From Aquiflexum lacus (GTDB lineage: Bacteria; Bacteroidota; Bacteroidia; Cytophagales; Cyclobacteriaceae): a DNA stretch of 46,307 nucleotides. Position numbers and translations under genes: made by a program. The stretch is from positions 1 through 46,307 of the forward strand of contig NZ_JABFHF010000037.1 in assembly GCF_015476655.1 (NCBI RefSeq), given 5' to 3'. The notes beneath the pieces were generated by a model. That model saw only the letters and a list, made by a program, of their open reading frames with translations, was not told where the DNA came from and did not search any database. Shown in pieces: positions 17,635-26,472 of the stretch. Numbering within the stretch: the stretch's first letter is position 1; each line of letters opens with the position of its first letter.

Positions 17635-20600
17635 ATGCGTATTTCAAACTTTGCTGTAAAAAACTATCAGTTTACCCTCGTGATATTCCTGATGACCATT
17701 GCGCTTGGCCTGACCACTTTCTTCAATATGCCAAGAAGTGAAGATCCTGCTACAAATTCACCTCAATTCCCGGTGATTGTAATTTATCCGGGTACAAGTC
17801 CTGAGGACATGGAAGAGCTCATTGTAGATCCAATTGAAAAAAGGATTTATGCACTTGAAGATATCAAACGTATCAAAACCAAAATCAGCGATGGTGTAGC
17901 TGTACTCAATGTGGAGTACAAATACGAAAGCAATGTCAATGACAAGTACCAAGAATTAGTCAGAGAAATCAATAGCCTGCGCGGAGAGCTTCCCCAGGAC
18001 ATCCTGAGTATCGAAATCAATAAAGTAACTCCTTCGGGTGTGAAAATTCTCCAAATCGGTCTGATCAGCGAAAACAGTTCGAGAGAATCTTTCAAAAAAT
18101 ATGGAGAACGGCTTCAGGAAGAACTGGAAAAAATCCCTGCCCTCAAAGAAGTGGATATCCATGGCCTACCGGAGGAAATCGTCAGAATAGACCTTCAACT
18201 GGATAAAATGTCTCAAATGAGGATTCCACTTCAGTCGGTTTTAGGTAGCATACAGAGCGAAATAGGCAATATACCCGGCGGTACAATTGAAGCAGGAAGC
18301 AAAGCCTTCAATGTAAAAACAAGTGGCAACTATAATAATTTGGATGAAATCGCCAATACCTTGGTCTATTCAGTTCAAGGAAAGAGCATTTCATTAAAAG
18401 ACATTGCCCATGTACATTTGGATTTTGATGAAAGCAAACATATCACAAGACTCAATGGATACCGATCCATTTTCGTTACTGCTGCATTAAAAGAGGGCAA
18501 TAATATTTCCCAAGTCCAAGAGCAATACCTTCCGGTTCTTGAAAATTTCAAGTCTACCCTGCCCTCTAATATCGATATGGTTTTGGCATTTGACCAAGCT
18601 GATTTTGTCAACAAAAGATTGGGGGGTTTGGGTTTTGATTTCATCATTGCCATTCTTTTGGTTTCCATCACATTATTGCCTCTTGGCGGAAGGGCTGCCT
18701 CTATTGTGATGATTTCCATTCCACTATCTCTTGCCATAGGATTAATTCTCCTCGACTTATTAGGCTACAGTCTCAATCAATTGAGCATCGTAGGTTTGGT
18801 GGTTGCTTTGGGTCTATTGGTGGATGACAGCATTGTAGTGGTGGAAAATATAGAACGCTGGATAAGGGAAGGACATAGTCGGATGGAAGCTACCCTTTTG
18901 GGTACAAAACAAATTGGTTTGTCCGTAGTGGGATGCACCATTACCTTGATCATTGCATTTATGCCTTTGGTCTTTTTACCGGAAGGTTCAGGAGACTTTA
19001 TTCGAAGCTTGCCAATGGCAGTCATCATGAGTGTTTTGGCTTCAATGTTTGTTTCCTTGACCATCATTCCTTTTTTGGCAAGCAGGCTGCTCAAAGAGCA
19101 TGCTGCAGGACATCAGGGAAACCTATTTCTAAGGATACTACAAAATGCTATTTCCAAAAGTTATGCCCCTTTGTTGGAATCAGCCTTGAGAAAACCCGTT
19201 CAGACCTTGATAATTGCCTTGTTGGTATTCGGTTCATCCATGGCCATTTTCCCAATCATTGGCTTCAGCCTTTTCCCTGCATCTGAAAAACCACAGTTTT
19301 TGGTCAACATCATTACTCCAATTCAAACCAAAATCGGAGGCACGGACGAAGTCAGTAGAGAAGTAGAAGCTGCATTGAAAAACATTCCCGAAATAGATTT
19401 CTTTTCAACCAATGTGGGGAAAGGAAACCCAAGGATCTATTACAATGTCATCCCCGAAAATGAAAGAACGGATTTCGCACAGATTTTTGTTCAATTAAAA
19501 CCAAACACATCTGTCACTGAAAAAATCCGGATTACAGAAAACTTAAGAAAAAAGTTTTACAATTATGTAGGCGCCAAAATAGAAGTCAAAAACTTTGAGC
19601 AAGGCCCACCTGTCACGGCCCCTGTTGAGATCAGACTTTCCGGTGAAAATCTGGACAGTCTGAGAAACTTGGCTTCAATAACCGAGAACTTGATCCGACA
19701 GACTCCGGGAACCATTTATGTGGATAATCCTGTCAGCAATCTCAAAACAGACATCCGTGTAGCCATTCAAAAGGATAAGGCAAGATCATTGGGCGTCAAT
19801 ATTGTAGAGGTGGACAGGTCTGTAAGAATGGCAATTGCCGGACTGAAAATGGGTTCTTTCTCAGATGCCAATGGAGATAAAAAAGAAATCATCCTGACCA
19901 GTCCGAAAGAGGAAAGAGCTTCACTTGTCAATTTTGACAGGCTATTTATCAATAATAACCAAGGGGCTGCCATTCCGATCAGACAGATTGCTGATTTGGT
20001 TTTGGAAAGTTCTCCACTGTACATAGACCACTATAACAAAATCCGAACAGTTTCCGTCACGGCTTTTGTACAGGAAGGGTTTCTGGCTGAGCGGGTGATC
20101 AGTGATGTGGAAAGCAAAATCAAAAACATAGAATTTCCTGATGGCTATTCCTATAAAGTGGCCGGGGAAGCAGAGACTCGAGAAGAATCATTTGGCGGTT
20201 TTCAAACGGTCATCATGGTTACGGTTTTCCTCTTTATCGCAGTTTTGATCTTACTCTTCAAGACCTTCAAAAGCACCATCATTGTTCTTTCAGTCATTCC
20301 GTTGGGAATGGTAGGGGCGCTGACTGCTTTGTGGATGACCGGCAACTCTTTGTCCTTTGTGGCCATCATAGGTTTGATCGCTTTGGCGGGTATAGAAGTA
20401 AAGAACTCCATTCTATTGGTGGATTTCACCAATCAGTTGAGGAAGGAGGGGAAATCTTTGAATGTCGCCATTCGTGAGGCGGGTGAAATACGCTTCTTGC
20501 CAATAGTATTGACTACACTTACCGCTATCGGTGGATTGATGCCAATTGCTTGGTCAACGAATCCTTTGATCTCTCCCCTAGCTATTGTCCTGATCGGAGG

Positions 20601-20676
20601 ATTGATTAGTTCTACATTGCTTTCAAGAATTGTGACACCTGTGGTATATAAACTATTGCCACCGAGAATTGGGTAA
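17635..20676 (+). CDS. RND-family efflux permease (AcrB/HAE1-like)
   Basis: About 1013 residues, the normal length for hydrophobe/amphiphile RND pumps. The start at 17635 (MRISNFAVKNYQ) directly follows the adaptor stop; an in-frame ATG at 17602 would overlap the adaptor and adds 11 residues. It has the two-fold architecture: TM1, a large periplasmic loop, TM2-6, TM7, a second loop, TM8-12. VGLVVALGLLVDDSIVVVEN carries the paired Asp of TM4 used in proton relay; FFNMPRSEDP near the N-terminus and IGLIALAGIEVKNSILLVDF in the second half are family hallmarks. It exports small molecules by proton antiport with its adaptor and channel. The substrate is unknown. Confidence 0.93.
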   Translation: MRISNFAVKNYQFTLVIFLMTIALGLTTFFNMPRSEDPATNSPQFPVIVIYPGTSPEDMEELIVDPIEKRIYALEDIKRIKTKISDGVAVLNVEYKYESNVNDKYQELVREINSLRGELPQDILSIEINKVTPSGVKILQIGLISENSSRESFKKYGERLQEELEKIPALKEVDIHGLPEEIVRIDLQLDKMSQMRIPLQSVLGSIQSEIGNIPGGTIEAGSKAFNVKTSGNYNNLDEIANTLVYSVQGKSISLKDIAHVHLDFDESKHITRLNGYRSIFVTAALKEGNNISQVQEQYLPVLENFKSTLPSNIDMVLAFDQADFVNKRLGGLGFDFIIAILLVSITLLPLGGRAASIVMISIPLSLAIGLILLDLLGYSLNQLSIVGLVVALGLLVDDSIVVVENIERWIREGHSRMEATLLGTKQIGLSVVGCTITLIIAFMPLVFLPEGSGDFIRSLPMAVIMSVLASMFVSLTIIPFLASRLLKEHAAGHQGNLFLRILQNAISKSYAPLLESALRKPVQTLIIALLVFGSSMAIFPIIGFSLFPASEKPQFLVNIITPIQTKIGGTDEVSREVEAALKNIPEIDFFSTNVGKGNPRIYYNVIPENERTDFAQIFVQLKPNTSVTEKIRITENLRKKFYNYVGAKIEVKNFEQGPPVTAPVEIRLSGENLDSLRNLASITENLIRQTPGTIYVDNPVSNLKTDIRVAIQKDKARSLGVNIVEVDRSVRMAIAGLKMGSFSDANGDKKEIILTSPKEERASLVNFDRLFINNNQGAAIPIRQIADLVLESSPLYIDHYNKIRTVSVTAFVQEGFLAERVISDVESKIKNIEFPDGYSYKVAGEAETREESFGGFQTVIMVTVFLFIAVLILLFKTFKSTIIVLSVIPLGMVGALTALWMTGNSLSFVAIIGLIALAGIEVKNSILLVDFTNQLRKEGKSLNVAIREAGEIRFLPIVLTTLTAIGGLMPIAWSTNPLISPLAIVLIGGLISSTLLSRIVTPVVYKLLPPRIG

Positions 20677-20947
20677 GAGAGAAAAAGTACAATACCCCGT
20701 AGTTGTGCATTGTACCATGTAAGAAGTACAATGTAATTCAGACTGAACCAACTTTTGAAATAGAAGAAAGTGAGACACTACCAAAGGCAATGGGATGTAT
20801 TGGGAAAATTTGGGTAAGAAAAAGAAAAAATTTGATTTTGAATTTGATCTTAAAATACATATATTGTTTTGATAATCAATACCTAAGGTAAACAGAAGGC
20901 ATGATTTACAACTTTATATTTCTCTTCAAAAATTAAACACCACGACC

Positions 20948-21766
20948 ATGAATCTACCCTCTTTTCTCCTCTCCCGACTACTGTTTCCATTGATTTTCTG
21001 CTTTTTTGTGAGTTGCAGCCTGTTTGAAGGACCCGAAGGAGTACAAGGACCCGAAGGAGTACAAGGGCCGGAAGGTGTTCAAGGTGAACAAGGCCCCCGG
21101 GGAGAGCGGGGTGAAAGGGGAGAGCAAGGTCCTCGAGGGCTCCAAGGAGAACAAGGGCCTAGAGGAGAACGAGGACCGCAGGGTCCTCAGGGACCACTAG
21201 GACCGCAGGGGCCGCAGGGAGAACAAGGACCTCAAGGAGAGCAAGGTCCACAAGGAGAGCCCGGTTCGGACGGTACTATCCAAATCATCTCAAAGGTAGT
21301 CACCCTTACCAACGCAGATTATGTCAATGGCACTTATGCGGTGATGACGACTACAGGCAATCTTCAAATGAATTCTATTTTAGCAAAGGTATCCACTATC
21401 GAGGATCCCGCAATTACCCAAGACGTATTTGATAATGGGATGGTGCTTGTTTACATGCGTGTTCCGGTAAACTCGTCATTTTCGGTTTGGATGTGGACAG
21501 GTTTACCGCACCATTACCAAGGTTTGGCAGGTCCTATAACCGTATACCACAGGAATTATAATTTCGGATATAATCTTAATAAAATAATCATCAGTTATTA
21601 TTTTTCTAGGAATTACGAAGGAACTATCCCATCTGTTTATAACGCCACTGTACCAACACAAACATTTAGGTATTTGATCATCAACGGCATGGTAGCTGGT
21701 AGGTTGGCAAGCGCTAAGATTGATTTCAGCAACATAGATGCAGTTGAGGCCTTTTTATCTCGTTGA
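20948..21766 (+). CDS. Collagen-like (Gly-X-Y) lipoprotein
   Basis: A 272-residue protein with a lipoprotein-type N-terminus (CFFVSC, C23), then 28 uninterrupted Gly-X-Y triplets (residues 28-111) rich in Pro at X and Gln/Arg at Y. A non-repetitive C-terminal domain of about 160 residues (112-272) follows. The first six triplets are three copies of GPEGVQ encoded by nearly identical 18-bp units, a sign of recent slippage growth. Gly-X-Y tracts of this length can form a triple helix, so a trimeric surface stalk carrying the C-terminal domain outward is inferred. The C-terminal domain is not recognised. The gene stands alone after the RND operon. Confidence 0.85.
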   Translation: MNLPSFLLSRLLFPLIFCFFVSCSLFEGPEGVQGPEGVQGPEGVQGEQGPRGERGERGEQGPRGLQGEQGPRGERGPQGPQGPLGPQGPQGEQGPQGEQGPQGEPGSDGTIQIISKVVTLTNADYVNGTYAVMTTTGNLQMNSILAKVSTIEDPAITQDVFDNGMVLVYMRVPVNSSFSVWMWTGLPHHYQGLAGPITVYHRNYNFGYNLNKIIISYYFSRNYEGTIPSVYNATVPTQTFRYLIINGMVAGRLASAKIDFSNIDAVEAFLSR

Positions 21767-21913
21767 GTAAATATTTATCCAATTAGCAAAATGTAGGTTC
21801 CCTTTCTTCATTGTTTACTTAATTCCCTTGGAAGTAGCCTTTTTATTCATTTTTCAACACCATCTCAAATTTTCCGAGAAGCCTGTTGATTTGAAAAGTA
21901 ATGGTGACAACTT

Positions 21914-21994
21914 TTATATTTTAAGCATTACAACAAAACCAAAATTGTTTCCGTCACGGCTTTTGTACAGGAAGTATATGTTTCTGAACGAATC
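21914..21994 (+). pseudogene. Decayed fragment of an RND permease gene
   Basis: In frame from 21914 the translation reads LLYFKHYNKTKIVSVTAFVQ, then EVYVSERI. The intact RND permease reads PLYIDHYNKIRTVSVTAFVQ, then EGFLAERV. A 28-bp stretch is identical in both (20050-20077 and 21947-21974). Stops lie on both sides, so only a relic remains. A second patch at about 22098-22145 encodes LAERVAEISNLIPKNI, loosely like the next RND segment (LAERVISDVESKIKNI), which would imply an insertion of about 120 bp between the two. The rest of 21767-22243 has no convincing gene. Confidence 0.55.
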
Positions 21995-22243
21995 ACAAAC
22001 TACAGACCAAAAGCAACTATACGTCTTTTGTTGCCATCATGAGTTGAAAGTTTTTGTGGTAATGAATTCATCATCTCAAGAATGTGAGAGGTGAATATCA
22101 CTTTGGCGGAAAGAGTAGCGGAAATATCAAACCTAATTCCTAAAAATATCATAAATATTGATTCTTTATCCAACAAAGCACTAAGAACCACGTTCTATCT
22201 TCAAATTAAACCAAAAGCTTACATTACATTTTACCTCTAGATA

Positions 22244-22477
22244 ATGAAAACTATATCCAACATGAAAAAAGCCATCAGTGTCTTCAAAACCTATGGTATA
22301 CCGCTTACAGGCAAAAGAAAATCAGCAAACTTTTATAAAGAACTCCAAATGGATAAAATGTTTGTCGACGGTCTGATCTTTGAATTGGAATATGAACTGA
22401 AGCGGGAATTAGAAGATGAGAAAATTTCAAAAATTGAAACGCCCTCAGAATTGATCGAACATCTTTTAAGTGCATAA
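22244..22477 (+). CDS. Acyl-carrier-protein-like small protein lacking the carrier Ser
   Basis: A 77-residue protein (a later start at 22262 is possible). From residue 27 it aligns without gaps to the ACP core: SANFYKELQMDKM matches the GASFIDDLGADSL pattern, then FELEYELKRELEDEKISKIE and TPSELIEHL match helices II-IV. The invariant phosphopantetheine Ser of the DSL motif is Lys here (MDKM, K38), so classic 4'-phosphopantetheine attachment is not possible. It ends 36 bp before a metallo-beta-lactamase-fold hydrolase gene, and the two probably form an operon. It could be a structural or partner-binding ACP fold. The alignment is by eye, so moderate confidence. Confidence 0.55.
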   Translation: MKTISNMKKAISVFKTYGIPLTGKRKSANFYKELQMDKMFVDGLIFELEYELKRELEDEKISKIETPSELIEHLLSA

Positions 22478-22513
22478 ACTTTTATTTCCATATAGGGGTT
22501 AGGTTTAATTGAA

Positions 22514-23596
22514 ATGCGCAGAAAAAAATACCTTTGGCTTTTATTCATTCCACTCCTCATGGCATACCTTATTAAAGACAGGTTTGCAGATTCCAGAAAT
22601 GGTTTTTCTTCAAACCCTGAGCTCGTAACAATTCTCCCTCATGAAGATTGGAAAGGCAATCCTTTGGATAAGGATGGTAAATTCACCAATCTCTACCACC
22701 CGTTTACGTCAAGCTTTGGGGATTTGCTGAAATGGCAGACCAGTAAGAACCCTCAAAAAGAAGAAAAGAAGGCTGAAACCAGAAGGTTATTGGTAGACTT
22801 TGATTCCACCCTTTTTCAAAAAAAAGACGATTTCCTGATGTGGTTGGGTCATGCCAGTTATCTGATGCAGCTCAATGGCAAAACATTCCTGACAGATCCA
22901 CTTTTATTTGACAATACCTTCCTGAAAAGAGAAAGTGAACTCCCCTTCCCCATTGAAAAACTACCGCGACTGGATTATATCCTACTTTCACACAATCACA
23001 GGGACCATTGTGATAAACAGACTATCAAATACCTAACTGACAACAATCCCGATCTAAAAATATTGACAGGTCTGGGATTGAATGAAGTAATTTCTTCCTG
23101 GACCAATGGACATTTTATTCAGGAAGCCGGTTGGTACCAGCAGTATTCTGTGCTGGACACAGGACTTCAGATTACCTATGTACCGACTAGACACTGGTCC
23201 AGAAGATGGTTATGGGATGATAACAAAAGTCTTTGGGGGGGATTTTATATACAAACTTCAGATTATTCCATATACTTTATGGGGGACAGCGGACAAGGTC
23301 CCCATTTTGCAGATATCAAAAATACGATGGGCACGCCTGATTATTGTTTGATGGGTGTGGGTGCTTTCAAACCTGAATGGTTTATGCATCAAGCACACAT
23401 TAGTCCGACTGATGCCATTGACGCCTTCAATACTTTGGAAGGGAAATATTTCATCCCAATGCACTTCGGAACATTTGACCTCTCCGATGAACCGAGAATG
23501 GAACCTTGGGATATTTTGGTTCAGAACCGCGCAGAAATCCAAGGAGAATTGGTGGAACCGGTATTGGGTAGGAATCTTTTGAGGAATGGATTGTAA
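22514..23596 (+). CDS. Metallo-beta-lactamase-fold hydrolase (NAPE-PLD/UlaG-like)
   Basis: A 360-residue protein with an N-terminal hydrophobic anchor (about 5-20). The zinc motif HxHxDH is present as LLSHNHRDHCD (H160, H162, D164, H165), preceded by MWLGHASYLMQLNGKTFLTD, a strand typical of the NAPE-PLD/UlaG branch. Later ligands are supplied by YFMGDSG and by HFGTFDL near the C-terminus. NAPE-PLD relatives hydrolyse N-acyl phosphatidylethanolamines and UlaG relatives hydrolyse cyclic or lactone substrates. The membrane anchor and the upstream ACP-like gene make a lipid substrate plausible, but this is inference. Confidence 0.82.
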   Translation: MRRKKYLWLLFIPLLMAYLIKDRFADSRNGFSSNPELVTILPHEDWKGNPLDKDGKFTNLYHPFTSSFGDLLKWQTSKNPQKEEKKAETRRLLVDFDSTLFQKKDDFLMWLGHASYLMQLNGKTFLTDPLLFDNTFLKRESELPFPIEKLPRLDYILLSHNHRDHCDKQTIKYLTDNNPDLKILTGLGLNEVISSWTNGHFIQEAGWYQQYSVLDTGLQITYVPTRHWSRRWLWDDNKSLWGGFYIQTSDYSIYFMGDSGQGPHFADIKNTMGTPDYCLMGVGAFKPEWFMHQAHISPTDAIDAFNTLEGKYFIPMHFGTFDLSDEPRMEPWDILVQNRAEIQGELVEPVLGRNLLRNGL

Positions 23597-23878
23597 GTAC
23601 TTACCCGCGGTGGGGATTGGAAAATTGAAAAATTCTAAAATTTTAAAATTGGAAAATTGGGAGATTCAAAGAACTTGTCGGCCGCAGCGGATTGGGAAAT
23701 TAGTTGATTAAGCTATGCTTTGGCACTTCGGGTTTACTACATTTTTAAAATCTTCGGAAAAGGAGTGACATGATGTTACGCGTCATCCCGAGTGGAGAAA
23801 ATTGGCATTTACAGAAAGGGAATGACATCGGTTTCTGCGTCATCCCGAGTCCCAAACATTTTGGAAATGTTCAGAAAA

Positions 23879-24000
23879 GGAATGACATCCTAGTGGGCAG
23901 CAGACCTCTCCTGACGTCGAGGTGACAAGGCAAAGTCCTGTAATAGAATTGAATGCTATTTGTAGTCCTAAACCATCAATTTTCAAGTATGTCATTGGTA
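23879..24000. repeat. Direct repeat copy A (about 122 bp)
   Basis: It begins ggaatgacatc, includes gcagacctctcctgacgtcg and aggtgacaagg, and ends with gtcattggtag-like sequence. Copy B (24029-24150) has the same order with scattered differences. Related fragments occur near 7190-7240 and 39935-39990. Confidence 0.75.
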
Positions 24001-24028
24001 GTTTTTAAAATTTGGCATTTACAGAAAG

Positions 24029-24150
24029 GGAATGACATCAAGGCGGGCTGCAGACCTCTCCTGACGTCGAGGTGACAAGGGGAAGTACTGCAATAGATCG
24101 TATGCTATTTGTAGTTCTAAACCATCAATTCCTAAATCTGTCATTGGTAG
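24029..24150. repeat. Direct repeat copy B (about 122 bp)
   Basis: Second copy of the 23879-24000 unit, after a 28-bp spacer that itself repeats sequence at 23798-23830 (ttggcatttacagaaaggg). The array looks like local duplication of a dispersed intergenic repeat whose ends, gtcat...cgag and ctcgaggtgac, are inverted. Confidence 0.75.
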
Positions 24151-24396
24151 GCGCGAGGGATTTCCAGAGGTCCTGTTTATGTTCATTCTATCATTTGCGG
24201 ATCCTAATGAGATGCGTCTCCTGTTAGCCTTCGGGATCAGCATGACGGGCGACTCCGGTTACGTCTTTGATAATGAAGATAAAAAATTCAAGGAGATCAC
24301 AGTGAAATGGTTTAAAGGGTTTATTTTCTTTGTTTTTTGGATTAACTTTAAGCTAAAGCTTGAAGCTTTCAGTTGTTAACCCAAACCCACAGCACC

Positions 24397-24828
24397 ATGA
24401 CTACTACTAACATTTACCTCAACTTCAATGGCAATTGTAGAGAAGCATTTACTTTCTATCAATCTGTATTTGGCGGGGAGTTTGACTTTCTGGGAACTTT
24501 CGGTGAAATGCCTCCACAGGAAGATTACCCAACACCGGAAAGTGACAAGGACTTGATCATGCATATTTCCTTACCGATCAGCAAAGAAACTACGCTAATG
24601 GGCAGTGATACTGGATCAGGTTTCCCAAAGGTCACATTTGGCAACAATTTCTCAATTTATGTAAACACTGAATCCAAAACTGAGGCGGACAGGATATTTG
24701 CCGGCTTATCAGCAGCAGGAACGGTTACTATGCCTTTAGAAGACACTTTTTGGGGATCATATTTTGGTTCAGTGGAAGACAAGTTTGGTGTCAATTGGAT
24801 GGTCAGTTATGACCTCAACCCTCAATAA
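24397..24828 (+). CDS. VOC-superfamily (PhnB/glyoxalase-fold) protein
   Basis: About 143 residues from ATG 24397 (an upstream TTG at 24373 is not needed). NIYLNFNGNCREAFTFYQ is the typical PhnB-like opening: a beta strand, then an FYQSVFGGEF helix. It closes with GSYFGSVEDKFGVNWMVS, the usual end of the second beta-alpha-beta-beta-beta motif. Such proteins are small dimeric, often metal-binding enzymes or antibiotic-binding proteins; the function is not assignable. It ends 4 nt before the DUF4287/DUF5655 gene, so the two are likely co-transcribed. Confidence 0.85.
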   Translation: MTTTNIYLNFNGNCREAFTFYQSVFGGEFDFLGTFGEMPPQEDYPTPESDKDLIMHISLPISKETTLMGSDTGSGFPKVTFGNNFSIYVNTESKTEADRIFAGLSAAGTVTMPLEDTFWGSYFGSVEDKFGVNWMVSYDLNPQ

Positions 24829-24832
24829 CATC

Positions 24833-25381
24833 ATGGACAAAGCCGAACAAACCATGTTGGACAATCTCTACAAAAACACTGGGAAATCTTTAGACCAATG
24901 GATTACCATAGTCAAAAACAAATCCTTTGAAAAACATGGTCAGATCATGAAATTCCTCAAAGAAGAACAGGGACTTACACATGGATTTGCCAACCTGATA
25001 GCTTTGAAATCCTTAGCCACAGATGCTGGGTCCGTGGAGGACAAAAATGAACTGGTCGATAACCAATACAAAGGCAAGGAACATTTCAGACCTATCTATG
25101 ACCATTTGATCAATGAAATCTCAAAATTTGGAAATGACATCGAAATCGCACCTAAAAATGCCAATGTAAGCCTGAGAAGAAAAAAGCAATTTGTCCTACT
25201 CCACCCCATCACCAAAACCCGTTTTGAAATTGGAATCAATCTGAAAAGTCAAGAACCTGCAGGAAAATTGTTGGCAAGCGGAAATGCCATGTGTACACAC
25301 AAGATCAATTTGACAGAAATATCAGACATTGACCGGGAAGTTTTGGATTGGCTGAAAAAAGCTTATGAAAATGCCGGCTAA
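24833..25381 (+). CDS. DUF4287/DUF5655-domain protein
   Basis: About 182 residues from ATG 24833, chosen because it starts the conserved DUF4287 region (TGKSLDQWI, then KEEQGLTHGFANLIAL) and avoids overlapping the VOC gene. Residues about 80-180 match the DUF5655 pattern: FRPIYDHLINEI, then RRKKQFVLLHPITKTRFEIG. No catalytic motif is known for either domain. In Bacteroidota such genes often sit among small stress or glyoxalase-like genes, as here. Confidence 0.75.
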   Translation: MDKAEQTMLDNLYKNTGKSLDQWITIVKNKSFEKHGQIMKFLKEEQGLTHGFANLIALKSLATDAGSVEDKNELVDNQYKGKEHFRPIYDHLINEISKFGNDIEIAPKNANVSLRRKKQFVLLHPITKTRFEIGINLKSQEPAGKLLASGNAMCTHKINLTEISDIDREVLDWLKKAYENAG

Positions 25382-25495
25382 TTAGGACTTATGGTAAATG
25401 TCAGAACAGAAATAATCATTCGACAACCTCTTGAAAAAATTGAAGGATATTTGAAAATAAAGAAAATTAAATAGAAAAACAGTTTATTGGCATCG

Positions 25496-25684
25496 ATGGA
25501 GAAAAATATCAATTACAAAAGTATAAAAGTATTCACACTTATATTACTGGTCAACCTATGCTTGTTTTCCTTTACAAATGCCCAAGAAGTTTTGAAATTG
25601 GAAGATGGTCATTTACCTGGAAACGGAAAACTGGAACAAATTTTCTTTATCCTCCAAGGACAAATCCTGGGTGGAAAAGTTTAG
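25496..25684 (+). pseudogene. Short secreted ORF, probably a truncated gene
   Basis: 62 residues from ATG 25496 (TTG 25487 is an alternative). A clear signal peptide (IKVFTLILLVNLCLFSFTNA) is followed by only about 30 mature residues. The remainder, VLKLEDGHLPGNGKLEQIFF, resembles the opening of small secreted DUF6265-like proteins, which are much longer. It may therefore be the 5' remnant of a frameshifted or deleted gene. A real short exported peptide cannot be excluded. Confidence 0.4.
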
Positions 25685-25724
25685 ATTCGAAAAGGTAACC
25701 CAATAAGAATTTATCACAGCCCAA

Positions 25725-26408
25725 ATGAACATTTTACTGCAAAGCCCAACTCCCGACCTTCAATCGAGCAAAAACTTCTATCTCAGATTGGGTTTCCGGC
25801 AGGCTACAGGAAATCCTTTGATTCTGACTGATGGAAAAGTTTTTATTGAAATTAACCCGGATCGCTATGCCAGAGCAGGTATCAAATTATTCAGGGAAAG
25901 TTGGGAGCCTGAAATCCAAAAACTCCAAGAATTTACTGCCGTCACGGCTATGGAAAATAGTTACCTCCTATCGGATCCGAGTGGAGTATGGCTCTATTTG
26001 ATGGAATCGGATGCACCCACGGAATTAGTGATGGATGAAAAAAGTTTCAGTGTTTTGGGAAATTTTGCGGGATTGAGTTTGGAAACCACCAACATCCAAA
26101 AGTCGAAGGAGTTATATGAAGCTTTGGGTTTTACAATTTCCGGTGGATCTTTGGACCATGGCTATATTACTTTGGAAATTCTTGGCTTTACAATTTCCTT
26201 GATGAAACCACTCTCCTGCCCCCATCTTTTTTTCAATCCTTCCATGACTTATTTCAATGGTACTGGAAATATTAAAGTCATCGAAAAAATCAGAAAATTA
26301 AATGTACCCATAACGGAAGAAATCACTCATTTCAACAATAATGGATTGATCGACAATATCATCATCAGGGATCCTGGGGGCTTTGGATTTTTTATTTTCA
26401 GTGATTGA
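25725..26408 (+). CDS. Two-domain VOC/glyoxalase-fold protein
   Basis: A 227-residue protein with two consecutive glyoxalase-fold halves. The first opens LLQSPTPDLQSSKNFYLRLG (about 4-23), the second LSLETTNIQKSKELYEALGF (about 116-135). The C-terminal IIRDPGGFGFFIF is the usual last strand with the ring of metal and substrate residues. It is not close to a named enzyme such as GloA. It lies 41 bp after the truncated ORF and 65 bp before the dehydrogenase-cytochrome gene. Confidence 0.8.
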   Translation: MNILLQSPTPDLQSSKNFYLRLGFRQATGNPLILTDGKVFIEINPDRYARAGIKLFRESWEPEIQKLQEFTAVTAMENSYLLSDPSGVWLYLMESDAPTELVMDEKSFSVLGNFAGLSLETTNIQKSKELYEALGFTISGGSLDHGYITLEILGFTISLMKPLSCPHLFFNPSMTYFNGTGNIKVIEKIRKLNVPITEEITHFNNNGLIDNIIIRDPGGFGFFIFSD

Positions 26409-26472
26409 TAATTCCCTCTTTTGTTGACTATCCAAAGAAGTGGTTATCTTAGATGATCAAAATTTTAGCCGA

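Larger units (their letters stand above)
23597..24396. other. Gene-free region with dispersed repeats
   Basis: About 800 bp without a credible gene. It begins with an A/T-rich aaaatt-type tract (23620-23670). It then contains several 'aatgacatc' and 'catcccgagt' units and a pair of about 122-bp direct repeats. The short ORF at 24179-24379 is rejected because it lies in repeat-derived sequence and has no family resemblance. Confidence 0.6.

Noticed and set aside
20703-20891. 62-residue ORF after the RND operon
   Set aside because: No start context, no family resemblance, AT-rich tail; the beginning is GTAC-type repeat-like sequence.
21828-22094. 88-residue TTG-start ORF
   Set aside because: It lies out of frame with the RND relic in the same stretch, which explains the sequence better.
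24179-24379. 66-residue ORF before the VOC gene
   Set aside because: It begins inside dispersed-repeat sequence and has no recognisable features.
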